From: Rhodococcus maanshanensis NBRC 100610
Lineage (GTDB): Bacteria > Actinomycetota > Actinomycetes > Mycobacteriales > Mycobacteriaceae
Direction of reading: 5' to 3'
DNA length: 64,000 bases
Assembly (NCBI RefSeq): GCF_001894865.1
Contig: NZ_BCXA01000035.1
Span: 1 to 64,000, forward strand
Made by a program: the position numbers and the translations under genes. Every line of letters begins with the position of its first letter. Position 1 is the stretch's first letter. The notes beneath the pieces are model-generated. The model was not told the DNA's origin and did no database searches. It was given only the letters and a program-made list of their open reading frames with translations. Below, piece after piece: positions 49,718 through 59,211 of the stretch.

Positions 49718-51079
49718 GTGGTGAACTCGACGCCGGGAAGCGCGACGCCGGGGGAGCCGACGCCACCCGATCCGACCCCGACCGACCCGACGCGCGGGAA
49801 CGGCGGACTGCGCGCCGCGCTGCGCCGGTCGCCCGGGCTCGGCCGACTCACCACCATCCGGTTCGCGAGCCAGTTCGGCGACGGGCTGTTCCAGGCCGCG
49901 CTCGGCGGCGCGATCCTGTTCAATCCCGAACGGGAGACCGACCCCATCGCGATCGCCGCGGGGTTCGCGGTGCTGCTGCTGCCCTACTCACTTGTCGGCC
50001 CCTTCGCGGGCGCCCTGCTCGACCGATGGGACCGGCGCGCGGTCCTCATGTGGGCGAACCTGCTGCGCGGCGGCCTGATCCTGGCGGCAGCGGCCGTGCT
50101 CGTGACCGGCGGACCGCAGACTCCGCTGCTGCTGCTCGCGCTCGCCGCGGTCGGGGTCAGCCGGTTCGTGCTGGCAGGGGTCTCGGCGTCCCTTCCCCAT
50201 GTGGTGCGCCAATCCTGGCTGGTGTCAACGAATTCCGTGCTCGCTACCGCGGGAGCCGGCGTCGCCGCCGCGGGGGCTGGGGCGGCGGTCGCGATCATCG
50301 GAGTGCTCGGCGAGGGGGACCGCGGCTCCGGCCTCGCGGTCGCCGTCGCCTCGGCCGGGTCCGCGGTCGGGGCGCTCGCCGCGGCGGGCTTCGCCGCGCA
50401 CCGCCTCGGACCGACCGGCGAACTCACCGGTGCGGGTCCGAGGGGCCTCGACGCCGTCCTGGCTGTGCTGGCCGGTCTGCGCACCGGCGCCACCGCGGTG
50501 TGGCGCGCCCCCGGCGTCACCACCGCGATGATCGGAATCGGTGTGCACCGCATCGTGTTCGGGATCAACACCCTGATCATGGTGCTGGTCCTGCGGGACA
50601 CCTCGGCGGCGGGTGCGCTGCCGGGCGGGTTCGCCGGATTCGGGGTCGCGGTCGGCGCCGCGGCGGTGGGCATGCTGGTCGCCGCGGCCGTCACCCCGTT
50701 TCTCATCCCGCGCATCGGCAGGTCCCCGACCGTCGTGTGCGCACTCGTGTTCGCCACCGCCGTGCAACTGGGGGTGATCTCCGTGCTCACCCAGCCGGTG
50801 TTGCTGATCGGCGCGTTCCTGCTCGGCCTCGCCGGCCAGACCATCAAGCTCACCGGGGACGCGGCGATGCAGATCGACATCGACGACGCCCGGCGCGGGC
50901 AGGTGTTCGCGTTGCAGGACACCGTGTTCAACATGGCGTTCATCGGCGCGCTCGCGGCCGCGGCGACGGTGATCGCCCCCGACGGACGCTCACCGGGACT
51001 CGTCTTCGCCGGGGCCGCGGCGTACGGGCTCGGCCTGGCGGCGGTGGCGGCGAACTCGCTGCGCCGGGCGCCGCGCTGA
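49718..51079 (+). CDS. MFS transporter, Rv0037c-like
   Basis: 453 residues with about twelve helices and a proline/threonine-rich cytoplasmic N-terminus. The phrases RFASQFGDGLFQAALGGAIL, LLPYSLVGPFAGALLDRWDR and GLAGQTIKLTGDAAMQIDID resemble the MFS protein encoded next to Rv0038 in M. tuberculosis. TAGGGT at 49706-49711 ends 6 nt before the GTG, consistent with a leaderless transcript. Substrate unknown. Confidence 0.83.
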   Translation: MVNSTPGSATPGEPTPPDPTPTDPTRGNGGLRAALRRSPGLGRLTTIRFASQFGDGLFQAALGGAILFNPERETDPIAIAAGFAVLLLPYSLVGPFAGALLDRWDRRAVLMWANLLRGGLILAAAAVLVTGGPQTPLLLLALAAVGVSRFVLAGVSASLPHVVRQSWLVSTNSVLATAGAGVAAAGAGAAVAIIGVLGEGDRGSGLAVAVASAGSAVGALAAAGFAAHRLGPTGELTGAGPRGLDAVLAVLAGLRTGATAVWRAPGVTTAMIGIGVHRIVFGINTLIMVLVLRDTSAAGALPGGFAGFGVAVGAAAVGMLVAAAVTPFLIPRIGRSPTVVCALVFATAVQLGVISVLTQPVLLIGAFLLGLAGQTIKLTGDAAMQIDIDDARRGQVFALQDTVFNMAFIGALAAAATVIAPDGRSPGLVFAGAAAYGLGLAAVAANSLRRAPR

Positions 51080-51098
51080 GCGCCCGGCCCGCCCACGA

Positions 51099-51662
51099 TC
51101 AGCCGGGACCGCGGTCGACGGTGTCCAGTCGGCCGTCGCCGTCCGTATCGGACAGCGTCACGTCCGCCGCCCCGTCGGACCGCTCGTCGACCTCGACCGC
51201 GGCATAGGGGCCTGCCCGTCCCGCCCGCACCAGGCTGACGTCCACCAGCGAATCCCCGTCGGTGTCGATCACCGCGACGTCCGGGGCGCCGTCGAGGTCG
51301 AGGTCGACCTCCACCGGCCGCCCGTCCTCGCCGCCCGGCACCGTCCGCTCCACGCCCCCCGCGTCCGTCCAGCGCAGCCCGTGCCCGGCCTCGGCGGCGG
51401 GCGGCGGGACCTCCAGATCCCAGACCCCCGCGCCCGAGGCGTCCTCGAAGTACCGACCCTCCTCGCCGACGTCCAGCACCGAACGATCCGCACCGCCGTC
51501 CCCGTCGCTGTCCCACATCGCGTCGTCGAACAGGCCGTCGCCGTCGAAGTCGAGGCTCACCGCGTCCGGCGCCCCGATGCCGCCGAGGTCCAGATCCGCC
51601 TCGGACACCCAGTCCCGCGGCGCCCCCTCACCGGTACCGAACGAGTACTCCACCAGTCCCAT
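51099..51662 (-). CDS. Acidic protein with DxDxDG repeats (DUF6802-like)
   Basis: 187 residues, very acidic. At least four calcium-loop-like repeats are visible: LDFDGDGLFDDAMWD, SDGDGGADRSVLD, DLDLDGAPDVAVIDTDGDS and SDTDGDGRLDTVD, alternating with short hydrophobic strands as in FG-GAP or dockerin-type loops. No signal peptide is seen at the predicted start, so export is unclear. It resembles the DUF6802 proteins of mycolata (recollection). Converges with the MFS gene. Confidence 0.68.
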   Translation of the reverse strand: MGLVEYSFGTGEGAPRDWVSEADLDLGGIGAPDAVSLDFDGDGLFDDAMWDSDGDGGADRSVLDVGEEGRYFEDASGAGVWDLEVPPPAAEAGHGLRWTDAGGVERTVPGGEDGRPVEVDLDLDGAPDVAVIDTDGDSLVDVSLVRAGRAGPYAAVEVDERSDGAADVTLSDTDGDGRLDTVDRGPG

Positions 51663-51725
51663 ACGTGTTGGACGCGAGAGCGGCGACGCCGGTTCCGACC
51701 GCCCGACACGGCGGGTGTCCGGGCC

Positions 51726-52376
51726 CTACCTCCGAGCTTCGAGCGCGTCCAGGATCAGGTCCAGGCCATAGCCGAACTCGCTCGTGTGGTCGTAGCCCGG
51801 CTGCAGGGCGTGGTCGACGATCATCTCCGTGAGGTAGGGCAACTCGGCCGCGGGCAGCTGCTCGAGGATGCTGCCAGCCACCTCCTCGACGTCGTGCGGC
51901 GTCGTCACCGGCAGGTTCGCCTCCTGGAGGACGAACCCACCGATGTAGCTGTCGACGAGCGAGACGGCGTGCGCGGCCATCGGCAGCGGGAACCCCGCCT
52001 CCCGGAGAACGCCGAGGACGGCATCGTGGTGGCGCAGCGTCGCAGGCCCCGGGTTGCGACGGGAGTCCATGAGGCCGAGGGCCCAACTGTGCCGCGACAG
52101 GACCGTGCGCGCCGAGCGAGCGCGTGCCCGGATCGCGTCGCGCCAGTCGTCGCACTCGGCGTCGGGCAGCTCGATCGCCGCGAACACCGCGTCGACCACA
52201 CCGTCGAGGATCGCGTCCTTGTTCGGTACGTGGTGGTAGAGCGACATCGCCTCCACGCCGAGCTCCTGCGCCACCCGGCGCATCGTGATCGCCGGGGCGC
52301 CACCGCGATCCGCGACCCGGATCGCGGCCTCCAACACGCGATCTCGGCTGAGTGGTTGCCGTGGCGGTGGTGACAA
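51726..52376 (-). CDS. TetR-family regulator (TTG start)
   Basis: 216 residues. The HTH is VLEAAIRVADRGGAPAITMR followed by RVAQELGVEAMSLYHHVPNK, the TetR/ActR-like form with a TetR_C-type (tetracyclin repressor-like) domain. The start is taken as the TTG at 52376, since AGGAG stands 5 nt upstream and no ATG or GTG precedes the HTH at a sensible distance. Two overlapping dyads lie 34-66 nt upstream in the divergent region shared with the DDN-type gene. Confidence 0.83.
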   Translation of the reverse strand: MSPPPRQPLSRDRVLEAAIRVADRGGAPAITMRRVAQELGVEAMSLYHHVPNKDAILDGVVDAVFAAIELPDAECDDWRDAIRARARSARTVLSRHSWALGLMDSRRNPGPATLRHHDAVLGVLREAGFPLPMAAHAVSLVDSYIGGFVLQEANLPVTTPHDVEEVAGSILEQLPAAELPYLTEMIVDHALQPGYDHTSEFGYGLDLILDALEARR

Positions 52377-52409
52377 GGGGGCTCCTGGCTGCGGGTCGGT
52401 GTTGACAAG

Positions 52410-52442
52410 CTTACAGGCGTAAGTCAGCCTTACATCTGTAAG
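52410..52442. promoter_or_regulatory. TetR operator pair
   Basis: CTTACAGGCGTAAG (52410-52423) and CTTACATCTGTAAG (52429-52442; a perfect 6-2-6 dyad) in tandem, between divergent genes. A TTGACA at 52402-52407 adjoins the first on the plus strand. Confidence 0.6.
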
Positions 52443-52491
52443 TTCTCTCGGCCGGTGACGAGCCCGAGTCCGGCGAGGAAAGGAGATTCCG

Positions 52492-52866
52492 ATGCCCATG
52501 CCGAGGTGGTGGGGCCACATCAACAAGCGGGTGTTCAACCCGCGCGCGATCGCGGGCGGGAAGTGGCCGGTGCTGACCCACGTCGGTCGCACCTCCGGCG
52601 CCACGTATCGCACCCCGCTCGATGCGTATCCCGTCGACGGCGGCTACCTGTTCGTTCTTGTGTACGGATCGCGCTCGGACTGGGTGCGCAACGTCCTGGC
52701 GGCCGACAGCGCGAGGCTCCTCGTCGACGGGCGGGAGGTGGAACTCGCCGCCGCACGCCTCGTCGGGGAATCCGAGGCCTTCCAGGCACTCTCCGATGAC
52801 GTGGCACGCCCACCCAGGCTGCTCCGCATCAGCGAATTCCTCCGCATGGACGTGGTCTCGGGCTGA
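52492..52866 (+). CDS. F420-type (DDN/DUF385) nitroreductase-family protein
   Basis: 124 residues of the split-barrel deazaflavin-dependent family: LTHVGRTSGATYRTPLDAYP and VLVYGSRSDWVRNVLAA are the two signature segments that contact cofactor F420. Members reduce quinones, nitro compounds or related electrophiles. GGAG stands about 8 nt before the ATG. Regulation by the divergent TetR protein is likely, which suggests a detoxification role. Confidence 0.87.
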   Translation: MPMPRWWGHINKRVFNPRAIAGGKWPVLTHVGRTSGATYRTPLDAYPVDGGYLFVLVYGSRSDWVRNVLAADSARLLVDGREVELAAARLVGESEAFQALSDDVARPPRLLRISEFLRMDVVSG

Positions 52867-52898
52867 GCCGATCAGGGCAGGCAGGCGACGGTCACGCG

Positions 52899-54104
52899 TC
52901 AGTCACCATGACGCCGCCACGGCGGGACGCCCGCAATGGTGATCGCACGCAGCGCCCACTCCGCGGGACCGTACCTGTGCCCGCGCAGCCACCAGCGGCT
53001 GAGCATGAGCTGGATCGCGAAGATCACCGGCACCGCGGCGAGGACCGCGAGCGGCGGGAGCCGGTCGATCAGGCCGAACCCGTAGCCGGTGAACAGCACG
53101 CCGAGCACCAGCGACTGGAGCAGATAGTTCGTGAGCGCGATCTTGCCCATCGGGGCCAACGCCGACTCGATCCGCCTGCCGGGACCCGTGCGGAACAGCA
53201 TCACCCCTGCCACCACGTAAGCCGCGGTGAGCAGCGGCGCCGTCAGCTGCCCGAGCCCGAACGCGAAGACCTCGACTCCGCCACCCGGCGCGTAGGCCGC
53301 GGCCAGCGCGTAGACGATCGCGCCGATCAGCCCGACCGGCAACCCGAAGATCAGAATCCGGCGCATCAACGGCCGAAAGCGGGCCGGGTCCGCGAAAGCC
53401 TGCACCCGCCCCGCGGCGAATCCGAAGAAGAACATGGCCATCGCGCTCGGAGCCTGCAGGGCCACCAGGGCGGAGATGGTTTCCGGCAGGTGCCCGGAAT
53501 GGAAGCCGAGGGTCGAGGCCGCGTCCCCGCCGAAGGCAGTCAGCTTGGCCGCCGCATCCGACGCGGCGACGCCGTCGCCCCCGCCCTCCGCGAGCGTCAG
53601 CAGCCCGAGGAGCATCCACACCACGCCGACCGCGACCACCAGTCCGACGCCGATCTGCACGGCCCGGCGGGGCGCGATGTGCCTGCATGCCAACAGGATC
53701 AGGCCGAGGATCGCGTAGGTGGACAGGATCTCGCCATAGTAGAGGACGGCCCCGTGCACCAGTCCGATAGCGAGCAGGCCGCTCTGCCTACGCAGCATCC
53801 GCGGGATGAAGGCCGTTCCTGCTCGCTCGGCCGCCGCCATCTGCAGCGTGAAGCTGTAGCCGAACAGGAACGAGAACAGCAGGTAGAACTTGGTCTCGAA
53901 GAGCAACGAGACCGCGAACCGGACGGCGTGATCGAGCCCGGAATCGAACGCCGGGTTCGATTCCGGCGACGCGTAGTAGGGATCGGCGAACGCCCAGATG
54001 TTGACGGCAAGGATGCCGAGCAGCGCGAACCCGCGCAGCGCATCGACATTGCGGAGCCGGTCGGCGGGGACCGGCGCGGAAGCGGTGTCGGCCCGCAGGG
54101 TCAC
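52899..54104 (-). CDS. DUF418 membrane protein in an operon with TetR
   Basis: 401 residues with about ten helices. RLRNVDALRGFALLGILAVN is the family N-terminal signature, LLFETKFYLLFSFLFGYSFT the second, and YGPAEWALRAIT the C-terminal DUF418 phrase. The GTG at 54104 overlaps the TetR stop (GTGA at 54101-54104 on the minus strand), so it is co-translated with the regulator. Function unknown; an envelope acyltransferase or carrier role is possible. Distinct from the relative at 37355. Confidence 0.83.
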   Translation of the reverse strand: MTLRADTASAPVPADRLRNVDALRGFALLGILAVNIWAFADPYYASPESNPAFDSGLDHAVRFAVSLLFETKFYLLFSFLFGYSFTLQMAAAERAGTAFIPRMLRRQSGLLAIGLVHGAVLYYGEILSTYAILGLILLACRHIAPRRAVQIGVGLVVAVGVVWMLLGLLTLAEGGGDGVAASDAAAKLTAFGGDAASTLGFHSGHLPETISALVALQAPSAMAMFFFGFAAGRVQAFADPARFRPLMRRILIFGLPVGLIGAIVYALAAAYAPGGGVEVFAFGLGQLTAPLLTAAYVVAGVMLFRTGPGRRIESALAPMGKIALTNYLLQSLVLGVLFTGYGFGLIDRLPPLAVLAAVPVIFAIQLMLSRWWLRGHRYGPAEWALRAITIAGVPPWRRHGD

Positions 54105-54703
54105 ACCGCACCACCCGCGAGGAGCTCGGTGACGATCCTGCGCAGGATCGGCGCCTGGGCCGGGGGGTCGAAGTCGGGGTCGGCGGCCACGCGGGCGAAC
54201 ATGCCGTCGACCAGCGCGGCCAGCCAGGTCGCGGCGTGCTCCGGGGTGAGATCCGTGGACAGCTGACCGGCCCGTCCGGCCCGTTCCACCAGCGTCGCCA
54301 GCCCGCGTCGGAAGGTGAGGTCGTTCGCCTTGAACCGGGCCGCGACCTCCTCGTCGCGATGGGCCACGGCCGAGATCTCCAGCGCGAGTCCCGAATACAC
54401 CGGATCGCCCGCGAGCACACAGATCTCGTCGAGGAGCGACAGCAGCCCGGCCAGGGGATCGTCGGCCTGCGCGAGATCGGTCATCGTCTCGCCCGTCTGC
54501 TCGCCGTCGCGTTCGACGAGGGCGAGCAGCACGGCGTGCTTGGTGGGGAAGTAGTGGAAGAGATTGCCCGAACTCATGCCCGCACCCGAACAGATGTCCG
54601 CCGTTCTGGTGGCGCTGTAGCCGCGCTCGGCGAAACACCGTGCCGCGGCGTCCATCAGGGCGGTCCGCTTGGCCGCCCGGGCGGCGACGTCGACTGTGCG
54701 CAT
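54101..54703 (-). CDS. TetR-family regulator of the DUF418 operon
   Basis: 200 residues. The HTH region reads LMDAAARCFAERGYSATRTA followed by GMSSGNLFHYFPTKHAVLLA. The start at 54703 has GAGGAG about 6 nt upstream and is preferred over an in-frame ATG nine codons earlier. It is the first gene of a two-gene operon with the DUF418 protein. An imperfect 18-bp dyad lies 34 nt upstream. Confidence 0.87.
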   Translation of the reverse strand: MRTVDVAARAAKRTALMDAAARCFAERGYSATRTADICSGAGMSSGNLFHYFPTKHAVLLALVERDGEQTGETMTDLAQADDPLAGLLSLLDEICVLAGDPVYSGLALEISAVAHRDEEVAARFKANDLTFRRGLATLVERAGRAGQLSTDLTPEHAATWLAALVDGMFARVAADPDFDPPAQAPILRRIVTELLAGGAV

Positions 54704-54736
54704 CCGGTCTCCTCGTCTCGGGACGCCCAATAATAC

Positions 54737-54754
54737 ATTGAGTGGTCACTTAAT
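54737..54754. promoter_or_regulatory. TetR operator, imperfect dyad
   Basis: ATTGAGTGGTCACTTAAT, symmetric at 14 of 18 positions, in the divergent region between TetR and the DUF4185 gene, so it may affect both. Confidence 0.5.
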
Positions 54755-54855
54755 CAATCTTTCCAGGAGTCGTTGCGCACTGCTAAGTTCATATCGACGA
54801 TCGTGGCGGCCGTCCCGGGGGGCGGTGGGCGATCGGGAATGCCAAAGGGGGCTTC

Positions 54856-56370
54856 ATGATCCATCGTCTGAGCGCACCACTTCTCGCGCTCCTCCTCGCA
54901 GCATCCGGTTCGGTGCTCAGCGCGACGCCCGCGACGGCCGCGCCCGCGCCAACCAACGCCTGCGGGGAAACCGGCTTCGACCCCTCCGCGAAGGCCGAGT
55001 CCTCGGACCTTCCCGGCATCGACATCAAGGTGCCCTGGCCCCAACTGGTCCCGGTCCCCGTTCCCGACCCGCCGCAGGATCAGACCCGCATCCCGCAGGC
55101 CCCGCTGCCCGCGGATCCGTGCGCCGATCCCTGCCCGGACCTCACCGACACCCCGCCCGAGCAACCCGAGTCCGGTTCCGCGGGCTCGTCCGGATCCGCG
55201 TCGTCCGAGTCCGGTTCGTCGTCCTCGGGTTCGGGGGCGTGGGGATCCTCGATACCGCGATTCTCCATCGCCCCCGACCCCGAGCCGATCCCCATCCCGA
55301 TCCCCGGTCCCGGCGTGCCGCTGCCCCCGCCGCCGGTCCCGCAGTCGCCGCCCGTCGAGCCTGGACCGGTCGACACCGCCGCCGCGGCGCCGAAGGTCGG
55401 CGAGGTGACCCTGGTGGCCCAGCTCACCGGCCCCGGTTCCATCAACCGCACCGACAAGCGGTGGCAGGTCAACGGAACCGACCTCGGCATCATGTGGGAG
55501 AGCAAGCCAGGCGAGGTGGCCATCGCGTTCGGCGACACCTTCGGCCGGGGCTGGGCACCGCCAGGCGCAAACGGTCAGGACTGGCGCTCGAATGTGCTGG
55601 GGCACAGCACCGACCGCGACCTCTCCGACGGTCTGACCCTCGACTCCATGGTGCAGGACAGCCGGTGCCACGCCGCCGAACTGCTCGGCAGCCGCAAGGT
55701 CAAGAACTGGGAGACCACGACGATCCCCACCTCCGGCTTCGCGATCGGCGACCGGCAGTACATGAGCTACATGTCGGTCCGACGTTGGAGCATGGTCCCC
55801 GGCATGTGGTACACCAACCACGGCGGCATCGCCTACTCGGACGACAACGGCCAGACCTGGACCAAGGATCCGTATGCCAAGTGGGAGAACATCTTCGGGA
55901 TGAACCAGTTCCAGGTCGCGAGCATGGTCCCTGCCGGCGACCACGTCTACATGTTCGGCACCCCGAACGGACGGCTCGGCACCATCGCGCTCGCGCGGGT
56001 GGCAAGGGACCAGGTGCTCAACAAGTCGGCCTACCAGTACTGGGTCGACGGGACCTGGACCCCGGTCGGCGAGCACTCGCCGACCCCGGTCCTCAACGGT
56101 GTGGCCGCGGAGCTGTCGGTGCGCTACGACGAGTCCCGCGGCCTGTGGCAGATGAGCTACCTGGACGCACCGGCCGGGACCATCGTGCTGCGCCAGGCGA
56201 ACAGCCCGCAGGGCACGTGGTCCGCCGGCATCCCGATGGTCCGCAGCGCCGACTACCCGAAGCTGTACGGCGGCTTCCTGCATCCGTGGTCCACCGCCGA
56301 CGAGGTGTACTTCACCATCTCCGAGTGGGACAGCTACAACGTCTATCTCATGCGCGCGACGCTGCGCTGA
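54856..56370 (+). CDS. Secreted DUF4185 protein, candidate GH183 D-arabinan hydrolase
   Basis: 504 residues. A Sec signal peptide (MIHRLSAPLLALLLAASGSV, cleavage near ATAA) is followed by a ~130-residue linker rich in P, S and G, and a C-terminal five-bladed-propeller-like DUF4185 domain (GEVAIAFGDTFGRGW, GMWYTNHGGIAYSDDNGQTW, AYQYWVDGTW, SYLDAPAGTIVLRQA, GGFLHPWSTADEVYFTISEW). DUF4185 proteins have been reported as endo-D-arabinofuranosidases (GH183) acting on arabinogalactan and lipoarabinomannan. In a mycolata host this would be a cell-wall remodelling enzyme. Catalytic activity here is inferred from the family. Confidence 0.78.
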   Translation: MIHRLSAPLLALLLAASGSVLSATPATAAPAPTNACGETGFDPSAKAESSDLPGIDIKVPWPQLVPVPVPDPPQDQTRIPQAPLPADPCADPCPDLTDTPPEQPESGSAGSSGSASSESGSSSSGSGAWGSSIPRFSIAPDPEPIPIPIPGPGVPLPPPPVPQSPPVEPGPVDTAAAAPKVGEVTLVAQLTGPGSINRTDKRWQVNGTDLGIMWESKPGEVAIAFGDTFGRGWAPPGANGQDWRSNVLGHSTDRDLSDGLTLDSMVQDSRCHAAELLGSRKVKNWETTTIPTSGFAIGDRQYMSYMSVRRWSMVPGMWYTNHGGIAYSDDNGQTWTKDPYAKWENIFGMNQFQVASMVPAGDHVYMFGTPNGRLGTIALARVARDQVLNKSAYQYWVDGTWTPVGEHSPTPVLNGVAAELSVRYDESRGLWQMSYLDAPAGTIVLRQANSPQGTWSAGIPMVRSADYPKLYGGFLHPWSTADEVYFTISEWDSYNVYLMRATLR

Positions 56371-56388
56371 GGCCTATCGTTGCCAATC

Positions 56389-57108
56389 ATGGGCACCGGA
56401 TGGTCGTTGTCGTCGATCACCACCTCCTGGGTGGACCCGGTGGCGACGCTCGGCGCGGGCACGATGACGGCGCTGGTCCCCGACAGCGTGATGACCGCGC
56501 TCAGCCTCGGTATCGCGCGGCGGTACGTCGGGCGGGAGGTCACCGTCACCCTGCAGGGCGTGCCGGTCACGGCCCGGCTCGGTTCGTTTCGCGTGCGACG
56601 TCAGGGGGCCCATTTCGAGTCGCGGGCACGGCTCACGGGCATCGACTGGGGCGGGCACACCCTCGAGGAGGTGACGGCCGTCGCCAACGGGGTTCGGCTG
56701 GTGCCCGGCGCGCCGACCCGGGTCCGGACCGCCCGGATCGATCTCGAGGGCCGCATCGCGCTGTCGGCGCTGTTGGCGCAGGTCAACAGCCGGGGCCTCG
56801 ACTGGACGCTGCGCGCCGAGGAATCCGGCCTGATCCGCGCCGAGCACCGGCACCGCCGACTGACCGCCGTCGTCGATGCCTCGGTTGCCGACGACGTGCT
56901 GCGCATCGAGGTGATCCGGGCCCGCTGGCGGGGGCTCCCTGTGCCCGGACGCTACCTGCCCGCGCCGGTCATCCCATTGCCGCCGCTGCCCAACGACGCC
57001 AGGAACGTCCGCGCAACCCGCGACGGCCACGTCGTCCGCTTCACCCTCGAGATCCCCACGCTGAGCAGCTCGTTCGATCTGACGCAGCTGCTCCGGCTGA
57101 TCGGGTAG
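56389..57108 (+). CDS. DUF2993/LmeA-like protein, tentative
   Basis: 239 residues. The central part, VGREVTVTLQGVPVTARLGSFRVRRQGAHFES and the later GHTLEEVTAVANGVRLVPG, is reminiscent of LmeA-type DUF2993 phospholipid-binding proteins, but the match is partial and there is no signal peptide. The ATG at 56389 follows TATCGT (56375-56380) by 8 nt, a leaderless arrangement; a TTG three codons earlier is possible. It lies between the DUF4185 gene and the end of cca (3 nt between stop codons). Confidence 0.6.
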   Translation: MGTGWSLSSITTSWVDPVATLGAGTMTALVPDSVMTALSLGIARRYVGREVTVTLQGVPVTARLGSFRVRRQGAHFESRARLTGIDWGGHTLEEVTAVANGVRLVPGAPTRVRTARIDLEGRIALSALLAQVNSRGLDWTLRAEESGLIRAEHRHRRLTAVVDASVADDVLRIEVIRARWRGLPVPGRYLPAPVIPLPPLPNDARNVRATRDGHVVRFTLEIPTLSSSFDLTQLLRLIG

Positions 57109-57111
57109 CGG

Positions 57112-58560
<1,449 letters not shown>

Positions 58561-58640
58561 GAGTACGCAGCTTACCGACGCGCAGGGGACGGGTTGCCGC
58601 TCGGCCGGTGTGGGATTCGGGGCAGGTCCCGCTGGGCAAC

Positions 58641-58646
58641 TAGTAT
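58641..58646 (+). promoter_or_regulatory. -10 element TAGTAT of the NUDIX-murJ operon
   Basis: TAGTAT ends 7 nt before the GTG at 58654; leaderless arrangement, no clear -35. Confidence 0.5.
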
Positions 58647-58653
58647 TGATTGG

Positions 58654-59211
58654 GTGTCTGCTGCCGAACGTGCGAATCGCAGTCGCCGCAACCCGCGGCG
58701 ACGAAGCGGGCACGGCGACCGCGCGAACACGCGCATGCGTACGGTCCGCGAAACGTCGGCAGGCGGACTCGTCGTCGACGGCCTCGACGGCCCCCGCGAC
58801 AAGCAGTGCGCCGCGCTGATCGGTCGGACCGACCGGCGGGGACGGCTGCTCTGGTCGCTGCCCAAGGGCCACATCGAGCAGGGCGAGACCGCCGAGCAGA
58901 CGGCGATGCGTGAGGTGGCCGAGGAGACCGGCATCCAGGGCACGGTGCTCGCCGAACTCGGCAGCATCGACTACTGGTTCGTCACCGAGGGCAGGCGTGT
59001 CCACAAGACCGTGCACCACTACCTGCTCCGGTTCCAGGGCGGCGAGCTCTCCGACGCCGACGTCGAGGTGACCGAGGTGGCGTGGGTTCCGTTGGCCGAG
59101 TTGGAGTCCCGGCTTGCCTATGCAGACGAGCGCCGACTCGCCGGAGTCGCGGGAGAGCTGATCGACCAGATGGCGTCCGCCCCCAGTGAAGCGACCCGAG
59201 AGAACGGATGA
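58654..59211 (+). CDS. NUDIX hydrolase, MutT4-like (Rv3908 homolog)
   Basis: 185 residues. A basic arginine-rich N-terminal tail precedes [17 protein letters not shown] and the NUDIX box [20 protein letters not shown] with TGI, complete at G-x5-E-x7-REVxEEx[21 protein letters not shown] matches Rv3908 of M. tuberculosis. The GTG at 58654 is inferred from the upstream -10 box and the length of the basic tail in relatives. It overlaps the next gene by 4 nt (ATGA), beginning the NUDIX-DUF6049-murJ operon. Confidence 0.92.
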   Translation: MSAAERANRSRRNPRRRSGHGDRANTRMRTVRETSAGGLVVDGLDGPRDKQCAALIGRTDRRGRLLWSLPKGHIEQGETAEQTAMREVAEETGIQGTVLAELGSIDYWFVTEGRRVHKTVHHYLLRFQGGELSDADVEVTEVAWVPLAELESRLAYADERRLAGVAGELIDQMASAPSEATRENG

